From contig DAORJK010000005.1 of the NCBI GenBank assembly GCA_035438985.1, positions 176,006 to 240,005 of the forward strand: a stretch of DNA of 64,000 bases, in the 5' to 3' direction. The translations under genes were made by a program, and so were the position numbers. Shown piece by piece: positions 1 through 8,557 of this stretch; the stretch's first letter is position 1; each line of letters opens with the position of its first letter. The stretch comes from UBA4408 sp002389785 (GTDB lineage: Bacteria > Bacteroidota > Bacteroidia > UBA4408). Below the pieces are notes generated by a model. The model was not told where the DNA came from, made no database searches, and was given only the letters and a program-made list of their open reading frames with translations.

Positions 1-195
1 TCCATCATAAAAATGAATCGGAAGTAAGGAATTCGGTCCATACAAATTTTGCAGATAGGGAAATTGTAAGCAAGTAAAAAGTAAAATAAAACAGTAAATT
101 GCTTTACGAAATAATGCAATGTTATTTGGGAACCAAACGTAGGCCGCGCTATTTTCAAGCAATTTAAAAATGTGGTTCTTTGAATTCAGCAGCAT
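1..195 (-). CDS. Membrane protein, N-terminal fragment (runs off left edge)
   Basis: From an ATG at 195 an open frame of 65 codons runs leftward off the window with no stop. The visible protein begins MLLNSKNHIFKLLENS and has a hydrophobic stretch at about residues 33-45 (IYCFILLFTCLQF), followed by a YGPNSLLP motif. This layout is reminiscent of HTTM / gamma-carboxylase-like membrane proteins of Bacteroidota, but too little is visible to name a family. It lies 46 bases downstream of the desaturase on the same strand and may be cotranscribed with it. The coding call rests on the uninterrupted frame and plausible membrane-protein composition. Confidence 0.55.
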   Translation of the reverse strand, partial: MLLNSKNHIFKLLENSAAYVWFPNNIALFRKAIYCFILLFTCLQFPYLQNLYGPNSLLPIHFYDG

Positions 196-241
196 TAATC
201 AGGTTTAAGAAAAATTCCTGTTAGGTGCATTTTAGTGCCAT

Positions 242-1354
242 TTAACCGATTGCATCATTCAAATCGGGCAATTTACCAAAGCGTTGAAGCGTGGCAATAT
301 GCGAGCGCAAGGCTTGTAACAGGGTCTTATTTTCGAGATAAGGTACACCAAATTCTTCGGCTGTTTCTTTTACAATAGCTGAAATAGCCGGATAGTGTAT
401 GTGTGAAATTTTAGGAAATAAATGGTGTTCAACCTGAAAATTTAAGCCTCCAACATACCAGGAAATTAATTTATTATGACGCGAAAAATTCACTGTCGTG
501 TTCATTTGATGAATGGCCCAATTATTCTCTATAATTCCCTCCTCATTCGGCACAGGATGCGTGGTTCCTTCAACTGAATGTGCTAATTGAAAGGTCACAG
601 TTAGGATTACACCGGCAATAAAATGCATGAGTAAAAATCCAACTATTATTTGTCCGAAAGGAATACCAAAAAATAGCGTTGGCATAACTAAAACAATGAA
701 AATATAAAATAGTTTAACGAGAACAATTTTCACCATAGAGACATTATTCTCTTTGCGGGAATTATTATTCACACCTTCTTTTTTGTATTTTGAAAATTGA
801 ACAAAATCTTTTAATAATACCCAGTACAAGGTGGTTATTCCATAAAATAAGAAGGCATACACCCATTGAAACCGATGGTATTTTTTAACTTCGGTATTTG
901 GCGAGAAACGCAACATTGGTTTATCCGAAATATCATCGTCCATGTGTGGAATATTGGTATAGGTATGGTGTAAAATATTGTGTTGCAATTTCCAGTTAAA
1001 AATAGATGCACCTAAAAGATTCAAGGCAGTACCCATTATGTCGTTTACACGATTATTGGCTGAATAAGCACCATGATTGGCATCGTGCATCACAGCCATT
1101 CCAACTCCCGAAAGCCCTATTCCCATGATTGACCAGAAAATTAAACTGAGTGGAAAACTTGGATTTAAAATTAATAAGGCTATAAATGGTCCAATGTAAA
1201 TACCGAGCATTACAATTGATTTAACCACCATGGCTGCATTTGCATTTTTTGAAAGATGATTTTGATCAAAATAGGCATCAACCCTTTCCTTCAGCGTTGA
1301 GAAAAAAGCAGTTTTTTCTTTGGGCACAAATTTAACCTGACCTTTACGCTTCAT
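242..1354 (-). CDS. Membrane fatty acid desaturase
   Basis: This 370-residue integral membrane di-iron desaturase introduces double bonds into acyl chains, probably acyl-CoA or phospholipid-linked. The three histidine boxes are all present: HDANH at residues 90-94, HNILHH at 125-130 and QVEHH at 307-311. The Gln in the last box is typical of front-end / linoleoyl-CoA-desaturase-like enzymes. There is no N-terminal cytochrome b5 domain, so electrons must come from a separate carrier. Hydrophobic segments lie near residues 40-90 and 215-260. The ATG at 1354 is preceded by a very good promoter. Regiospecificity cannot be read from the sequence. Confidence 0.9.
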   Translation of the reverse strand: MKRKGQVKFVPKEKTAFFSTLKERVDAYFDQNHLSKNANAAMVVKSIVMLGIYIGPFIALLILNPSFPLSLIFWSIMGIGLSGVGMAVMHDANHGAYSANNRVNDIMGTALNLLGASIFNWKLQHNILHHTYTNIPHMDDDISDKPMLRFSPNTEVKKYHRFQWVYAFLFYGITTLYWVLLKDFVQFSKYKKEGVNNNSRKENNVSMVKIVLVKLFYIFIVLVMPTLFFGIPFGQIIVGFLLMHFIAGVILTVTFQLAHSVEGTTHPVPNEEGIIENNWAIHQMNTTVNFSRHNKLISWYVGGLNFQVEHHLFPKISHIHYPAISAIVKETAEEFGVPYLENKTLLQALRSHIATLQRFGKLPDLNDAIG

Positions 1355-1396
1355 GAATACCTTTAATTTTAAGTTATATGCTTATGGAAAGCCAAT

Positions 1397-1427
1397 CAAA
1401 GTTAATGAATATACGCACTTAAACAAA
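1397..1427 (-). promoter_or_regulatory. Bacteroidota-type promoter of the desaturase gene
   Basis: On the minus strand TTTG (1427-1424) is followed after exactly 19 bases by TAACTTTG (1404-1397). This is a full match to the Bacteroidota housekeeping promoter pattern TTG-N19-TAnnTTTG. The predicted start of transcription is near 1390, about 35 bases before the ATG. Confidence 0.65.
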
Positions 1428-1446
1428 CTACAAGAAGGAATATCTG

Positions 1447-2172
1447 CTAAATGATTCCTCTTTGTTTCTTAATGTGCTCATATGCAGCTTGTACTTTTTG
1501 AAATTTTTCCTTCGCATCTTTTTGAATATCCTCCCCTAAATGGCTAACTTTATCGGGATGGAACTTAACAGCCATTTTACGATAGGCTTTTTTTACTTCT
1601 TCATCACTGGCCGATTTTGTAATTTCCAGAATCTTATAATCACTTTCAGCATCTTTAAAAAACATGGCTTTTAGTGAATTAAAATCGGCGTGATTTACAC
1701 CAAGATATCCGGCAATTTCGGCTATCACATCTACTTCACGTTGATGCACAGCTCCGTCGGCTGAAGATAATCCAAATAAAAAATGAATTAATTGAAGACG
1801 AGCGGCATGTTCCATATTTTGCCGAATTTGCATACACACTTCTTGCACCGGAATTTCCTTTTTAAGTAATTCTCGAAACACGAGCATTTGCTCTTGCGTG
1901 TGCGCAACACCAAAGTTTTTGATAAAGAATTTTTTTACGTACTCTAACTCTGATTTTAATACGGTTCCATCTGCCTTCATCACTGCAGCAGCTAATACGA
2001 GTAGACTTACACTGAAGTCTCCTACCTGCGTTGAACTATTCAGTTGATTTCCATTAACAACAACTTTAGTATCATCGAAAACCGAACCTAACGCGAAACC
2101 AATAATACCACCAATAGGACCTCCTACAACCCAACCCAGACCACCTCCTAACCATTTACCAAATTTTGCCAT
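1447..2172 (-). CDS. TerB / J-domain co-chaperone (DjlA-like)
   Basis: This 241-residue protein has three parts. The N-terminal 33 residues are glycine-rich and hydrophobic (GGGLGWVVGGPIGGIIGFALG), suggesting membrane association. Residues about 50-165 form a helical TerB-like domain, with acidic motifs such as SSADGAVHQREVD. The last 65 residues are a J domain with the HPD triad at 205-207, which stimulates Hsp70 ATPase activity. The order membrane anchor, TerB, J matches the DjlA family. It stands alone, 79 bases from the thioredoxin gene upstream, with a hairpin in that gap. Confidence 0.85.
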   Translation of the reverse strand: MAKFGKWLGGGLGWVVGGPIGGIIGFALGSVFDDTKVVVNGNQLNSSTQVGDFSVSLLVLAAAVMKADGTVLKSELEYVKKFFIKNFGVAHTQEQMLVFRELLKKEIPVQEVCMQIRQNMEHAARLQLIHFLFGLSSADGAVHQREVDVIAEIAGYLGVNHADFNSLKAMFFKDAESDYKILEITKSASDEEVKKAYRKMAVKFHPDKVSHLGEDIQKDAKEKFQKVQAAYEHIKKQRGII

Positions 2173-2208
2173 AAAGCACTTTACTTAAAATTTAAAAAAT
2201 CATCCTTA

Positions 2209-2242
2209 ATTCTTGATTTTGGTTGAAAACAAAATCAGGAAT
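2209..2242 (-). terminator. Hairpin terminator after the NlpC/thioredoxin pair
   Basis: Arms 2209-2221 and 2230-2242 pair over 13 bases with one G-T wobble around an 8-base loop. On the minus strand the hairpin lies just past the thioredoxin-like gene and is followed by an A/T-rich stretch with a run of T. This fits an intrinsic terminator for the 3561-2252 transcript. Confidence 0.5.
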
Positions 2243-2251
2243 GTAGTTTGT

Positions 2252-2785
2252 TTACTGTTTATTTATGAGTGTTTTTTGATAATCTTCCCAAGAAATTTTT
2301 GTTTGATAGTTTTCTCCAAAGTACTTTAAAACCGGCAGTAAATCTTGGGCAGTCATATATCCGGGAACCTGACTCAGCATGTTCATTTTTTCGTCGAGAT
2401 ACACCAAGGTTGGATAAGACAATTTTCCACTAAGCAATGCATTGGCAATTTGGTGTGTGCTTCTTGATTTGTTGGGTTCGGGATTGATAAAAAGTTTACC
2501 ATCAAATATGATCGTATCCTTCATTTCGGCATTCATGCGCACCGTGTAATAATTATTATTCAGGTAATCAATTATTTTCGCGTCCGTGTAGGTTGTTGCA
2601 TCTAATTTTTTGCACCATCCGCACCAATCGGTATAAAGATCAATAAATATTTTTCGAGGGCTTATTGAATTTTGTTTTACCGCTTCCTGAAATGTGATCC
2701 ACTTAATAGCGTTAGATTTTTCTTGAGCAGGTAGGTTGGTACAGAAAAAGATGCAAAAAGCACCGAAGAGCAGCATCTTCTTCAT
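2252..2785 (-). CDS. Secreted thioredoxin-fold protein (CGWC)
   Basis: This 177-residue protein has a lipoprotein-free signal peptide (MKKMLLFGAFCIFFCTNLPAQ) and a thioredoxin fold. The redox motif CGWC is at residues 55-58, in the context YTDWCGWCKKLD. The CGWC motif and the KKLDATTY continuation resemble the thioredoxin_7 / DUF255-like periplasmic proteins of Bacteroidota, which probably reduce or isomerise disulfides outside the cytoplasm. Its ATG overlaps the stop of the NlpC/P60 gene by four bases (ATGA), so the two are likely translated together. The partner protein is unknown. Confidence 0.8.
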   Translation of the reverse strand: MKKMLLFGAFCIFFCTNLPAQEKSNAIKWITFQEAVKQNSISPRKIFIDLYTDWCGWCKKLDATTYTDAKIIDYLNNNYYTVRMNAEMKDTIIFDGKLFINPEPNKSRSTHQIANALLSGKLSYPTLVYLDEKMNMLSQVPGYMTAQDLLPVLKYFGENYQTKISWEDYQKTLINKQ

Positions 2786-3561
2786 GTTACCATGCGTTTA
2801 ATTAATCGCAAGCGATGGGAATATTTTTGTGTTTCACTATTAAATATTCCTTCATGATCGAGGCTATCGATACGCACTTTACCACTGGCATGAATAATTT
2901 TAAACTCCTTTAAAACAATGCCAACATGTATTATTTTTCCATCTTCATTATCAAAAAAAGCAAGGTCGCCTTCTTCGGCTTCTTCCAAAAAGCTGAGTGT
3001 TTCGCCCTCTTCGGCTTGTTGATAAGCATCGCGTTTAAGCAATTTTCCATTTAACTTAAACACCATTTGTGTAAAACCCGAACAATCAATTCCAAAGGGC
3101 GATTTCCCACCCCACAAATACGGAGCATGCAAATACAAATAGGCATTTTCGATTAAAGCTGCGCGAGAAAAAGTAGGCATATTTTGGTTGGTTAAACCTT
3201 CATAAGCATACACTTGGTTTTCAAAACTGAGTGTTGAATTTTTGAAATTTGGCAGCGTACTTCCAAGTACAATAGGAAACACCTGATCAGTTGATTTGTT
3301 GCAGATGGCCTGCACCAATTCATAGGAATAAATACTTTTCGATTTTTCAAGTTCGATAAAAGTACTGCCGCTAATCGGAAAAAATTGTTTTGCACCTATC
3401 CAGCATTCGTATCCATCCTCTGCAATTTTTATTTTACACCAAGAACCTTGTTCTTCCAATATTCTGAATCGTTCGCCAAATAGTAATTGAGTAACCATTT
3501 CGCTCCTATCAGAGGCTTCGGCTCTGCAGGGTACAACACTTAAATTACAAATGCCAAACAC
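2782..3561 (-). CDS. NlpC/P60 peptidoglycan endopeptidase with SH3-like domain
   Basis: This 259-residue cysteine peptidase is predicted to cut peptide stems of peptidoglycan. Residues about 1-65 form a bacterial SH3-like domain (VVPCRAEASDRSEMVTQLLFGE). A C-terminal NlpC/P60 domain follows, with Cys160 in GIDCSGF, His212 in HVGIV and a third residue at His224 in HASG. No classical signal peptide follows the annotated ATG, so either export is unconventional or the enzyme acts on recycled peptides in the cytoplasm. YkfC-type enzymes with the same layout cleave cytoplasmic murein peptides. It is the first gene of a coupled pair. Confidence 0.85.
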   Translation of the reverse strand: MFGICNLSVVPCRAEASDRSEMVTQLLFGERFRILEEQGSWCKIKIAEDGYECWIGAKQFFPISGSTFIELEKSKSIYSYELVQAICNKSTDQVFPIVLGSTLPNFKNSTLSFENQVYAYEGLTNQNMPTFSRAALIENAYLYLHAPYLWGGKSPFGIDCSGFTQMVFKLNGKLLKRDAYQQAEEGETLSFLEEAEEGDLAFFDNEDGKIIHVGIVLKEFKIIHASGKVRIDSLDHEGIFNSETQKYSHRLRLIKRMVT

Positions 3562-3614
3562 GATTCTAAAAGCTGGTTAGGTAGTTTAATCAAACTATTA
3601 CTTGTAAGCGATAA

Positions 3615-4793
3615 CTATACAGATTCAATAACTAAAGCACTAGCACCACCACCTCCGTTGCAAATTCCGGCAGCACCATATTTTGAAGAATTTTGCTTAA
3701 GCACATGTAATAATGTTACCACAATACGTGCACCTGAACAGCCAAGGGGATGTCCTAAAGAAACAGCTCCTCCATTAACGTTAACTTTTGAAGCATCCAA
3801 ACCTAATTCCTTATTGTTTGCCAATGAAACTGCAGCAAATGCTTCGTTGATTTCGTAATAAGAAATGTCGCTTTGTTTTAAACCGGCCTTAGCTATTGCT
3901 TTTGGAATTGCTAAAGAAGGTGCAGTAGTAAACCATTCCGGAGCTTGCGCAGCGTCGGCAAAACCACGTATGATTGCCAGTGGTTTTAGGCCTAATTTTT
4001 CAGCCTTTTCTTTGCTCATAAGTACTAAGGCTGCAGCCCCATCGTTCATTGTAGAAGCATTGGCAGCAGTAACGGTACCCTCTTTTTGAAATACCGGTTT
4101 AAGCTCAGGAATTTTATCAAACTTTACATTTTTGTACTCTTCATCGTGATTCACCAAAATTGGATCACCTTTACGCTGAGGAATTTCAACAGGCACTATT
4201 TCATCGTTAAATTTACCTTTTGCCCAGGCAGCTGCCGAACGCTTGTATGATTCAATTGCATATGCATCCTGCGCTTCACGAGTTAGGTTACACTCTTTTG
4301 CACATAATTCGGCTGCATTTCCCATTGGATAATTGTGGTACACATCGGTTAAACCATCCTTTGCCAAACCATCGATTAAGCTAGCATTGCCATATTTATT
4401 GCCCCAGCGAGTTGAATCTGAATAAAAAGGAACTTGGCTCATGCTTTCCATCCCACCTGCAACTACAACATCATTGTCCCCTAACATAATAGATTGTGCA
4501 CCCAACATAATAGCCTTCATACCCGAAGCACACACTTTATTTACAGTTGTACAAATTACCGAATTAGGCAATCCGGCAAACAAAGCTGCTTGACGTGCCG
4601 GAGCTTGTCCAACATTGGCTTGCAAAACATTGCCCATGAATACTTCGGTAACTTCTTCCGGTTTAATTCCGGCTTTGTTAATTGCACCTTTTATGGCAGC
4701 AGCACCTAAGCGGGTTGCACTTACACTTGCTAAGCTTCCGCCAAAACTACCCATTGGGGTACGAACGGCAGATATAATATATACTTCCTTCAT
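3615..4793 (-). CDS. Acetyl-CoA C-acetyltransferase (thiolase)
   Basis: This 392-residue biosynthetic or degradative thiolase interconverts two acetyl-CoA with acetoacetyl-CoA. The length is that of the family. The nucleophile Cys88 sits in NKVCASGMKA, His348 in GHPLGCSGAR and the second catalytic Cys378 in CNGGGGASA. The gene stands alone with a roughly 250-bp divergent upstream region shared with the HD phosphodiesterase gene. Whether it works in fatty-acid oxidation, butanoate or isoprenoid supply cannot be decided from its neighbours. Confidence 0.93.
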   Translation of the reverse strand: MKEVYIISAVRTPMGSFGGSLASVSATRLGAAAIKGAINKAGIKPEEVTEVFMGNVLQANVGQAPARQAALFAGLPNSVICTTVNKVCASGMKAIMLGAQSIMLGDNDVVVAGGMESMSQVPFYSDSTRWGNKYGNASLIDGLAKDGLTDVYHNYPMGNAAELCAKECNLTREAQDAYAIESYKRSAAAWAKGKFNDEIVPVEIPQRKGDPILVNHDEEYKNVKFDKIPELKPVFQKEGTVTAANASTMNDGAAALVLMSKEKAEKLGLKPLAIIRGFADAAQAPEWFTTAPSLAIPKAIAKAGLKQSDISYYEINEAFAAVSLANNKELGLDASKVNVNGGAVSLGHPLGCSGARIVVTLLHVLKQNSSKYGAAGICNGGGGASALVIESV

Positions 4794-4971
4794 TGTTTAC
4801 GTTGATTTATTTAGAGTGTTAACAGTTTATAGTTTGTTAAAGATTTATTCGATTTATTTAAATTGTTTTTGGGAAAAAATTTATTGCCAATACAAATTTG
4901 ATGTGTTAAAAAATTAGGTTAAAAAATAAGCTTTGCATTTTTACCTTCACAGCTTTTTATATTTCAGTCGG

Positions 4972-4979
4972 CAAATATA
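4972..4979 (-). promoter_or_regulatory. Candidate -7 element of the thiolase gene
   Basis: The minus strand reads TATATTTG, a perfect TAnnTTTG box. At the N19 spacing the -33 position reads ATG rather than TTG. The same extended core (GGCAAATATA on the plus strand) recurs at 28,931, upstream of another minus-strand gene. A long leader of about 170 bases would result. Confidence 0.35.
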
Positions 4980-5000
4980 TATAAAAGCTAAGACTGCACA

Positions 5001-5029
5001 TTTGGCTTATTAAAAATTAACTAATTTCG
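5001..5029 (+). promoter_or_regulatory. Candidate promoter of the HD phosphodiesterase gene
   Basis: TTTG at 5001-5004 is followed after 17 bases by TAATTTCG (5022-5029), one mismatch from TAnnTTTG. The predicted start is near 5035, leaving a short leader before the ATG at 5048. Confidence 0.35.
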
Positions 5030-5047
5030 TCAGAATTTACAACATCT

Positions 5048-7108
5048 ATGAAGAAGTTTCTTTCATTTTTTCGTGACAGGCATGCCGATTTATATAAGGT
5101 TTTACTGCTTTTGGTAAGTATCTCTTTTATTGTTTATTTATTTCCTAAAGAAGGGAAATTTAAATATGAATTTCAAAAGGGAAAGCCTTGGCTGCATGAA
5201 GATTTAATAGCTCCCTTTGATTTTGCCATCAACAAATTGCCGGAAGAAATTGCTGCAGATCAAAATGAAATTATCAAAAATTTTAAGCCCTATTTTCGGT
5301 TAGATGAGTCGGTTTATACCCAAATTGAAAAAAATTATTTGCAGGAGTTTAACAAACATTGGAACGAACAAAAAAAACACAATGGAAGCTATGAGTCCAA
5401 TTATGCTGAAGGCGAAAAAATATTGAAACAAATATATGAACGTGGAGTATTGAAATTGAATGGTTTAATCGAACACAAATCGCAAAATTTTTCAATTTTT
5501 ATTTTGCATAATAATCTGGCAGAAGAAGTTGAATTGAAAGATGTGTTTACCATTCAAACCGCTTATAAATACGCTCAAAATTTATTAAATGATCGCAAAG
5601 ATGTGGACGGGGAAATTTTGCTTTCAACCTTGGAAGATCAGTTGAAGCAAAATATTTTTTACGATCAAAAAACCAGTTTAAAGGTCAAAAAAGAACTTTT
5701 TGATAATATTTCGCTCATTCGAGATATGAAGCAAAAGGGTCAGCGTATTATATCACGAGGCGACATGGTAGACACAGAGAGTTATACCATATTAAATTCT
5801 CTTAAATCCGAATATTTAGCCCAGTTAGGAGCTACTTCAAATTTCTATTTTATTCTTTCGGGGCAATTTATTTTGGTAGGAATTTGTTTGCTGATGCTTT
5901 TTATTTTCTTTTTCCTTTTTCGTGCCGAAATATTTTACGACAATCACCGCATTACTTTTGTTATGTTGATTGTGTGCCTTATGGTATTAATGGCTTCACT
6001 GGCAAACAAATTTAATATTCCAAGTATTTACTTATTGCCCTTTTGTATTTTACCGGTGATGATGCGTACATTTTTTGATACGCGTATCGCTATGTTTACC
6101 CATTTAGCAACTTGTTTAATCATTGGTTTATTAGCACCCAATCCCTATGAGTTTGCATTCATTCAACTTATTGGAGGAATATTTGCCATATTTAGTATAA
6201 TCAACCTGCGCAATCGTTCGCAATTGTTTTTTTCAGTGGTCATCATTTTTATGGCTTATTCACTTTCCTATATCGGAATTTCGGTCATACAAGAAGGCAA
6301 GCTTTCTACCATCGATTGGACAATAATTGCTTGGTTTGGAGCCAGTGCAGGATTAACTTTATTTTCATATCCTTTAATTTATTTATTTGAAAAAATATTT
6401 GGCTTTACTTCCGATGTATCCTTAATGGAACTTGCTGATATTAATTCACCTTTGTTGCGCGAACTTGCCTTGCGTGCACCCGGAACTTTTCAGCACTCAC
6501 TTCAGGTCGCGAATTTAGCCGAGGAAGCAATACTTGCCGTTGGCGGAAGTAGTTTGCTCGTGCGAACTGGGGCTTTATATCACGACATTGGTAAAATGGA
6601 AATGCCCATGTATTTTATCGAAAATCAATATACCGGAGTAAATCCGCACGATGAATTAAGTTTTGAAGATAGTGCGAAGATTATTACCGGCCACGTCAAT
6701 AAGGGAATTGAAATTGCAAAAAAACATAACCTTCCGGATGCATTGATTGATTTTATACGAACTCATCATGGAACAACCAAAGCTCAATATTTTTACATTT
6801 CTTTTTTAAAGAGTTTTCCCGATCAAGAAGTAGATGAAAGCATTTTTCGATACCCGGGACCAATTCCATTCAGCAAAGAAACGGCTGTACTGATGATGGC
6901 CGATTCGGTTGAAGCAGCCTCGCGCAGTTTGAAAAAATACGATGCTGAAATAATTGGCGAATTGGTGGAAAAAGTAATTGATCGTCAAATCGAACAAAAT
7001 CAATTTGTGAACGCAGATATTACTTTTAAAAATATTAATTCCATAAAAAAGATATTCAAGAAAAAACTCTTGAATATTCATCACTTAAGAATAGAATATC
7101 CAAAATAA
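5048..7108 (+). CDS. pgpH: 7TMR-HD membrane phosphodiesterase (PgpH-type, c-di-AMP)
   Basis: This 686-residue protein has the PgpH domain order. A first membrane helix is near residue 20, followed by a large extracytoplasmic 7TMR-HDED domain (about 40-265), a cluster of seven helices (about 270-450) and a cytoplasmic HD domain. Metal ligands include His483 (HSLQVANLAEE), the HD pair at 512-513 in YHDIGKMEMP, and the downstream GHVNKG and RTHHG motifs. PgpH proteins hydrolyse cyclic di-AMP to pApA in Firmicutes. In Bacteroidota the same architecture is common, but the substrate has rarely been tested. The gene is monocistronic. Confidence 0.88.
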   Translation: MKKFLSFFRDRHADLYKVLLLLVSISFIVYLFPKEGKFKYEFQKGKPWLHEDLIAPFDFAINKLPEEIAADQNEIIKNFKPYFRLDESVYTQIEKNYLQEFNKHWNEQKKHNGSYESNYAEGEKILKQIYERGVLKLNGLIEHKSQNFSIFILHNNLAEEVELKDVFTIQTAYKYAQNLLNDRKDVDGEILLSTLEDQLKQNIFYDQKTSLKVKKELFDNISLIRDMKQKGQRIISRGDMVDTESYTILNSLKSEYLAQLGATSNFYFILSGQFILVGICLLMLFIFFFLFRAEIFYDNHRITFVMLIVCLMVLMASLANKFNIPSIYLLPFCILPVMMRTFFDTRIAMFTHLATCLIIGLLAPNPYEFAFIQLIGGIFAIFSIINLRNRSQLFFSVVIIFMAYSLSYIGISVIQEGKLSTIDWTIIAWFGASAGLTLFSYPLIYLFEKIFGFTSDVSLMELADINSPLLRELALRAPGTFQHSLQVANLAEEAILAVGGSSLLVRTGALYHDIGKMEMPMYFIENQYTGVNPHDELSFEDSAKIITGHVNKGIEIAKKHNLPDALIDFIRTHHGTTKAQYFYISFLKSFPDQEVDESIFRYPGPIPFSKETAVLMMADSVEAASRSLKKYDAEIIGELVEKVIDRQIEQNQFVNADITFKNINSIKKIFKKKLLNIHHLRIEYPK

Positions 7109-7120
7109 ATTAATTATAAC

Positions 7121-7150
7121 TTGTTTTTATTGAATAGTTTAGTAAATTTG
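7121..7150 (+). promoter_or_regulatory. Bacteroidota-type promoter of the GAF-histidine kinase gene
   Basis: TTG at 7121-7123, exactly 19 bases, then TAAATTTG at 7143-7150: a full consensus match. Transcription should start near 7157, giving a leader of about 65 bases. Confidence 0.65.
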
Positions 7151-7222
7151 ATAGGAGTTTAAATTGTTTGCAAAACTTGCCGCATTTGAACCTTACACAA
7201 GTTAAATCTAACAAAGAAGCAA

Positions 7223-8383
7223 ATGAGTGATTACGATGCTTCAATTAACCTTCTGGATGAACTAGATAATCTTTCTAAAATTCATAGTCTTGAACGTGTA
7301 GATATTGACGCGCTGATGCTTGAATTTGCCCAACGAATTATTATCCCCTTGCGTATTGAGCGAACGAGTGTTTGGTTATTTTCAGCTGATCGCTTAGCCT
7401 TAATTTCAATGGGCGAATACGATTCACGTAACCTCTCTTTTAAAAAAAACAGTCAGCTTTTAAAGCTAAATTATCCGGGCTATTTTAAAGCGCTTGAAAA
7501 AAATAAGATTTTACTTGCCGAAAATATTCATACACATCCCGATACAAAGGAACTGAGCGAAGGCTACGCAATTCCCAATCAGGTAATTTCTTTAATGGAT
7601 ATTCCTTTGCGTATTTGTGGAGAATTAATTGGCGTGATGTGTTTTGAAAAAACCGGGAAGGTCGAAAAAAAATTTACTAAGGAAGCTCAAACTTTTGCTT
7701 TCAGTGTTTCCTTGGTTTTTGCGTCAACACTTGAAGCCCGCCATAGAAGGGCAGCCCAACATAAACTCACTGCTGTGCTTGAAGAAAAGGAATTGCTTAT
7801 CAAAGAAATCAATCATCGGGTTAAAAACAATTTTGGTATTTTAATTAGTTTGTTGCGACTTAGTAAAGAAAATGGACTAACCACCAACCCAAAAATTTTA
7901 CTTGAAGAATACGAACAACGGATATTTTCGATGTTAAAAATTCACGATTTGTTAAATGAAAGCGGGAATTATACCGATATAAATATTGCTTCCTACCTGA
8001 ATGAATTAATCAATGAATTTCGAAAATCACATCCTGAATTAACGACAAATATTCATGCTGAAATTGAGCAGATGGAGTTAACCATACATTCAAAATCGGC
8101 CTTACACATTGGACTGATAGTAACTGAAATATTTTTGAATTCAGTGAAACATTCCATTAAAAAAATTACTGATTATTCGTTTTCATTACATTTTTTTAAA
8201 CTTGAAAAAAATTCATTTTTATTGCAAATAAAAGACAATGGGCCTGGTTTTGATTTTACACAAAAACTCGATAAAAACACATTGGGATTGCCTTTAATTA
8301 AGGATCTTGCTAAAGGCTTAAATTTTACATCCAAGTTTCCAACTGATCAATCGAGTACTTACTCTTTTACTTTTTCAAGTTGA
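7223..8383 (+). CDS. GAF-domain sensor histidine kinase (HisKA_2 type)
   Basis: This 386-residue soluble kinase has an N-terminal GAF domain (about 20-175) and a HisKA_2 phosphoacceptor with His198 in KEINHRVKNNFGIL. The C-terminal HATPase domain carries the N-box around LIVTEIFLNSVKHS and the G1 box DNGPGFDF. There is no transmembrane helix, so the signal is probably a cytoplasmic ligand, redox state or partner protein. No response regulator lies next to it, which makes it an orphan kinase. HisKA_2 kinases often pair with non-canonical or stand-alone receivers. Confidence 0.87.
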   Translation: MSDYDASINLLDELDNLSKIHSLERVDIDALMLEFAQRIIIPLRIERTSVWLFSADRLALISMGEYDSRNLSFKKNSQLLKLNYPGYFKALEKNKILLAENIHTHPDTKELSEGYAIPNQVISLMDIPLRICGELIGVMCFEKTGKVEKKFTKEAQTFAFSVSLVFASTLEARHRRAAQHKLTAVLEEKELLIKEINHRVKNNFGILISLLRLSKENGLTTNPKILLEEYEQRIFSMLKIHDLLNESGNYTDINIASYLNELINEFRKSHPELTTNIHAEIEQMELTIHSKSALHIGLIVTEIFLNSVKHSIKKITDYSFSLHFFKLEKNSFLLQIKDNGPGFDFTQKLDKNTLGLPLIKDLAKGLNFTSKFPTDQSSTYSFTFSS

Positions 8384-8450
8384 TTTTACTCCGGGCATTA
8401 CCTAAATTCTGATTAATAATTCTAACTATTTCAATAAAAATGAAATTAGA

Positions 8451-8482
8451 TTAGTGCTGCTTGCGCGCGAATTTTATTTTTG
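8451..8482 (+). promoter_or_regulatory. Candidate promoter of paaZ
   Basis: TATTTTTG at 8475-8482 is a perfect -7 box. The -33 position 20 bases upstream reads TTAG (8451-8454), a weak match. Transcription would start near 8489, about 70 bases before the ATG. Confidence 0.4.
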
Positions 8483-8557
8483 CAAGAAATTAGACAACCG
8501 GAATTTCAGATTATCGATAACTAAAACTTAAACTAAGCGAACACAAAACTAAGGAAC

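Noticed and set aside
5048..7108. Hybrid chemotaxis or adenylate-cyclase receptor
   Set aside because: The 7TMR helices are followed by an HD domain with full metal motifs and no cyclase, kinase or methyl-accepting domain.
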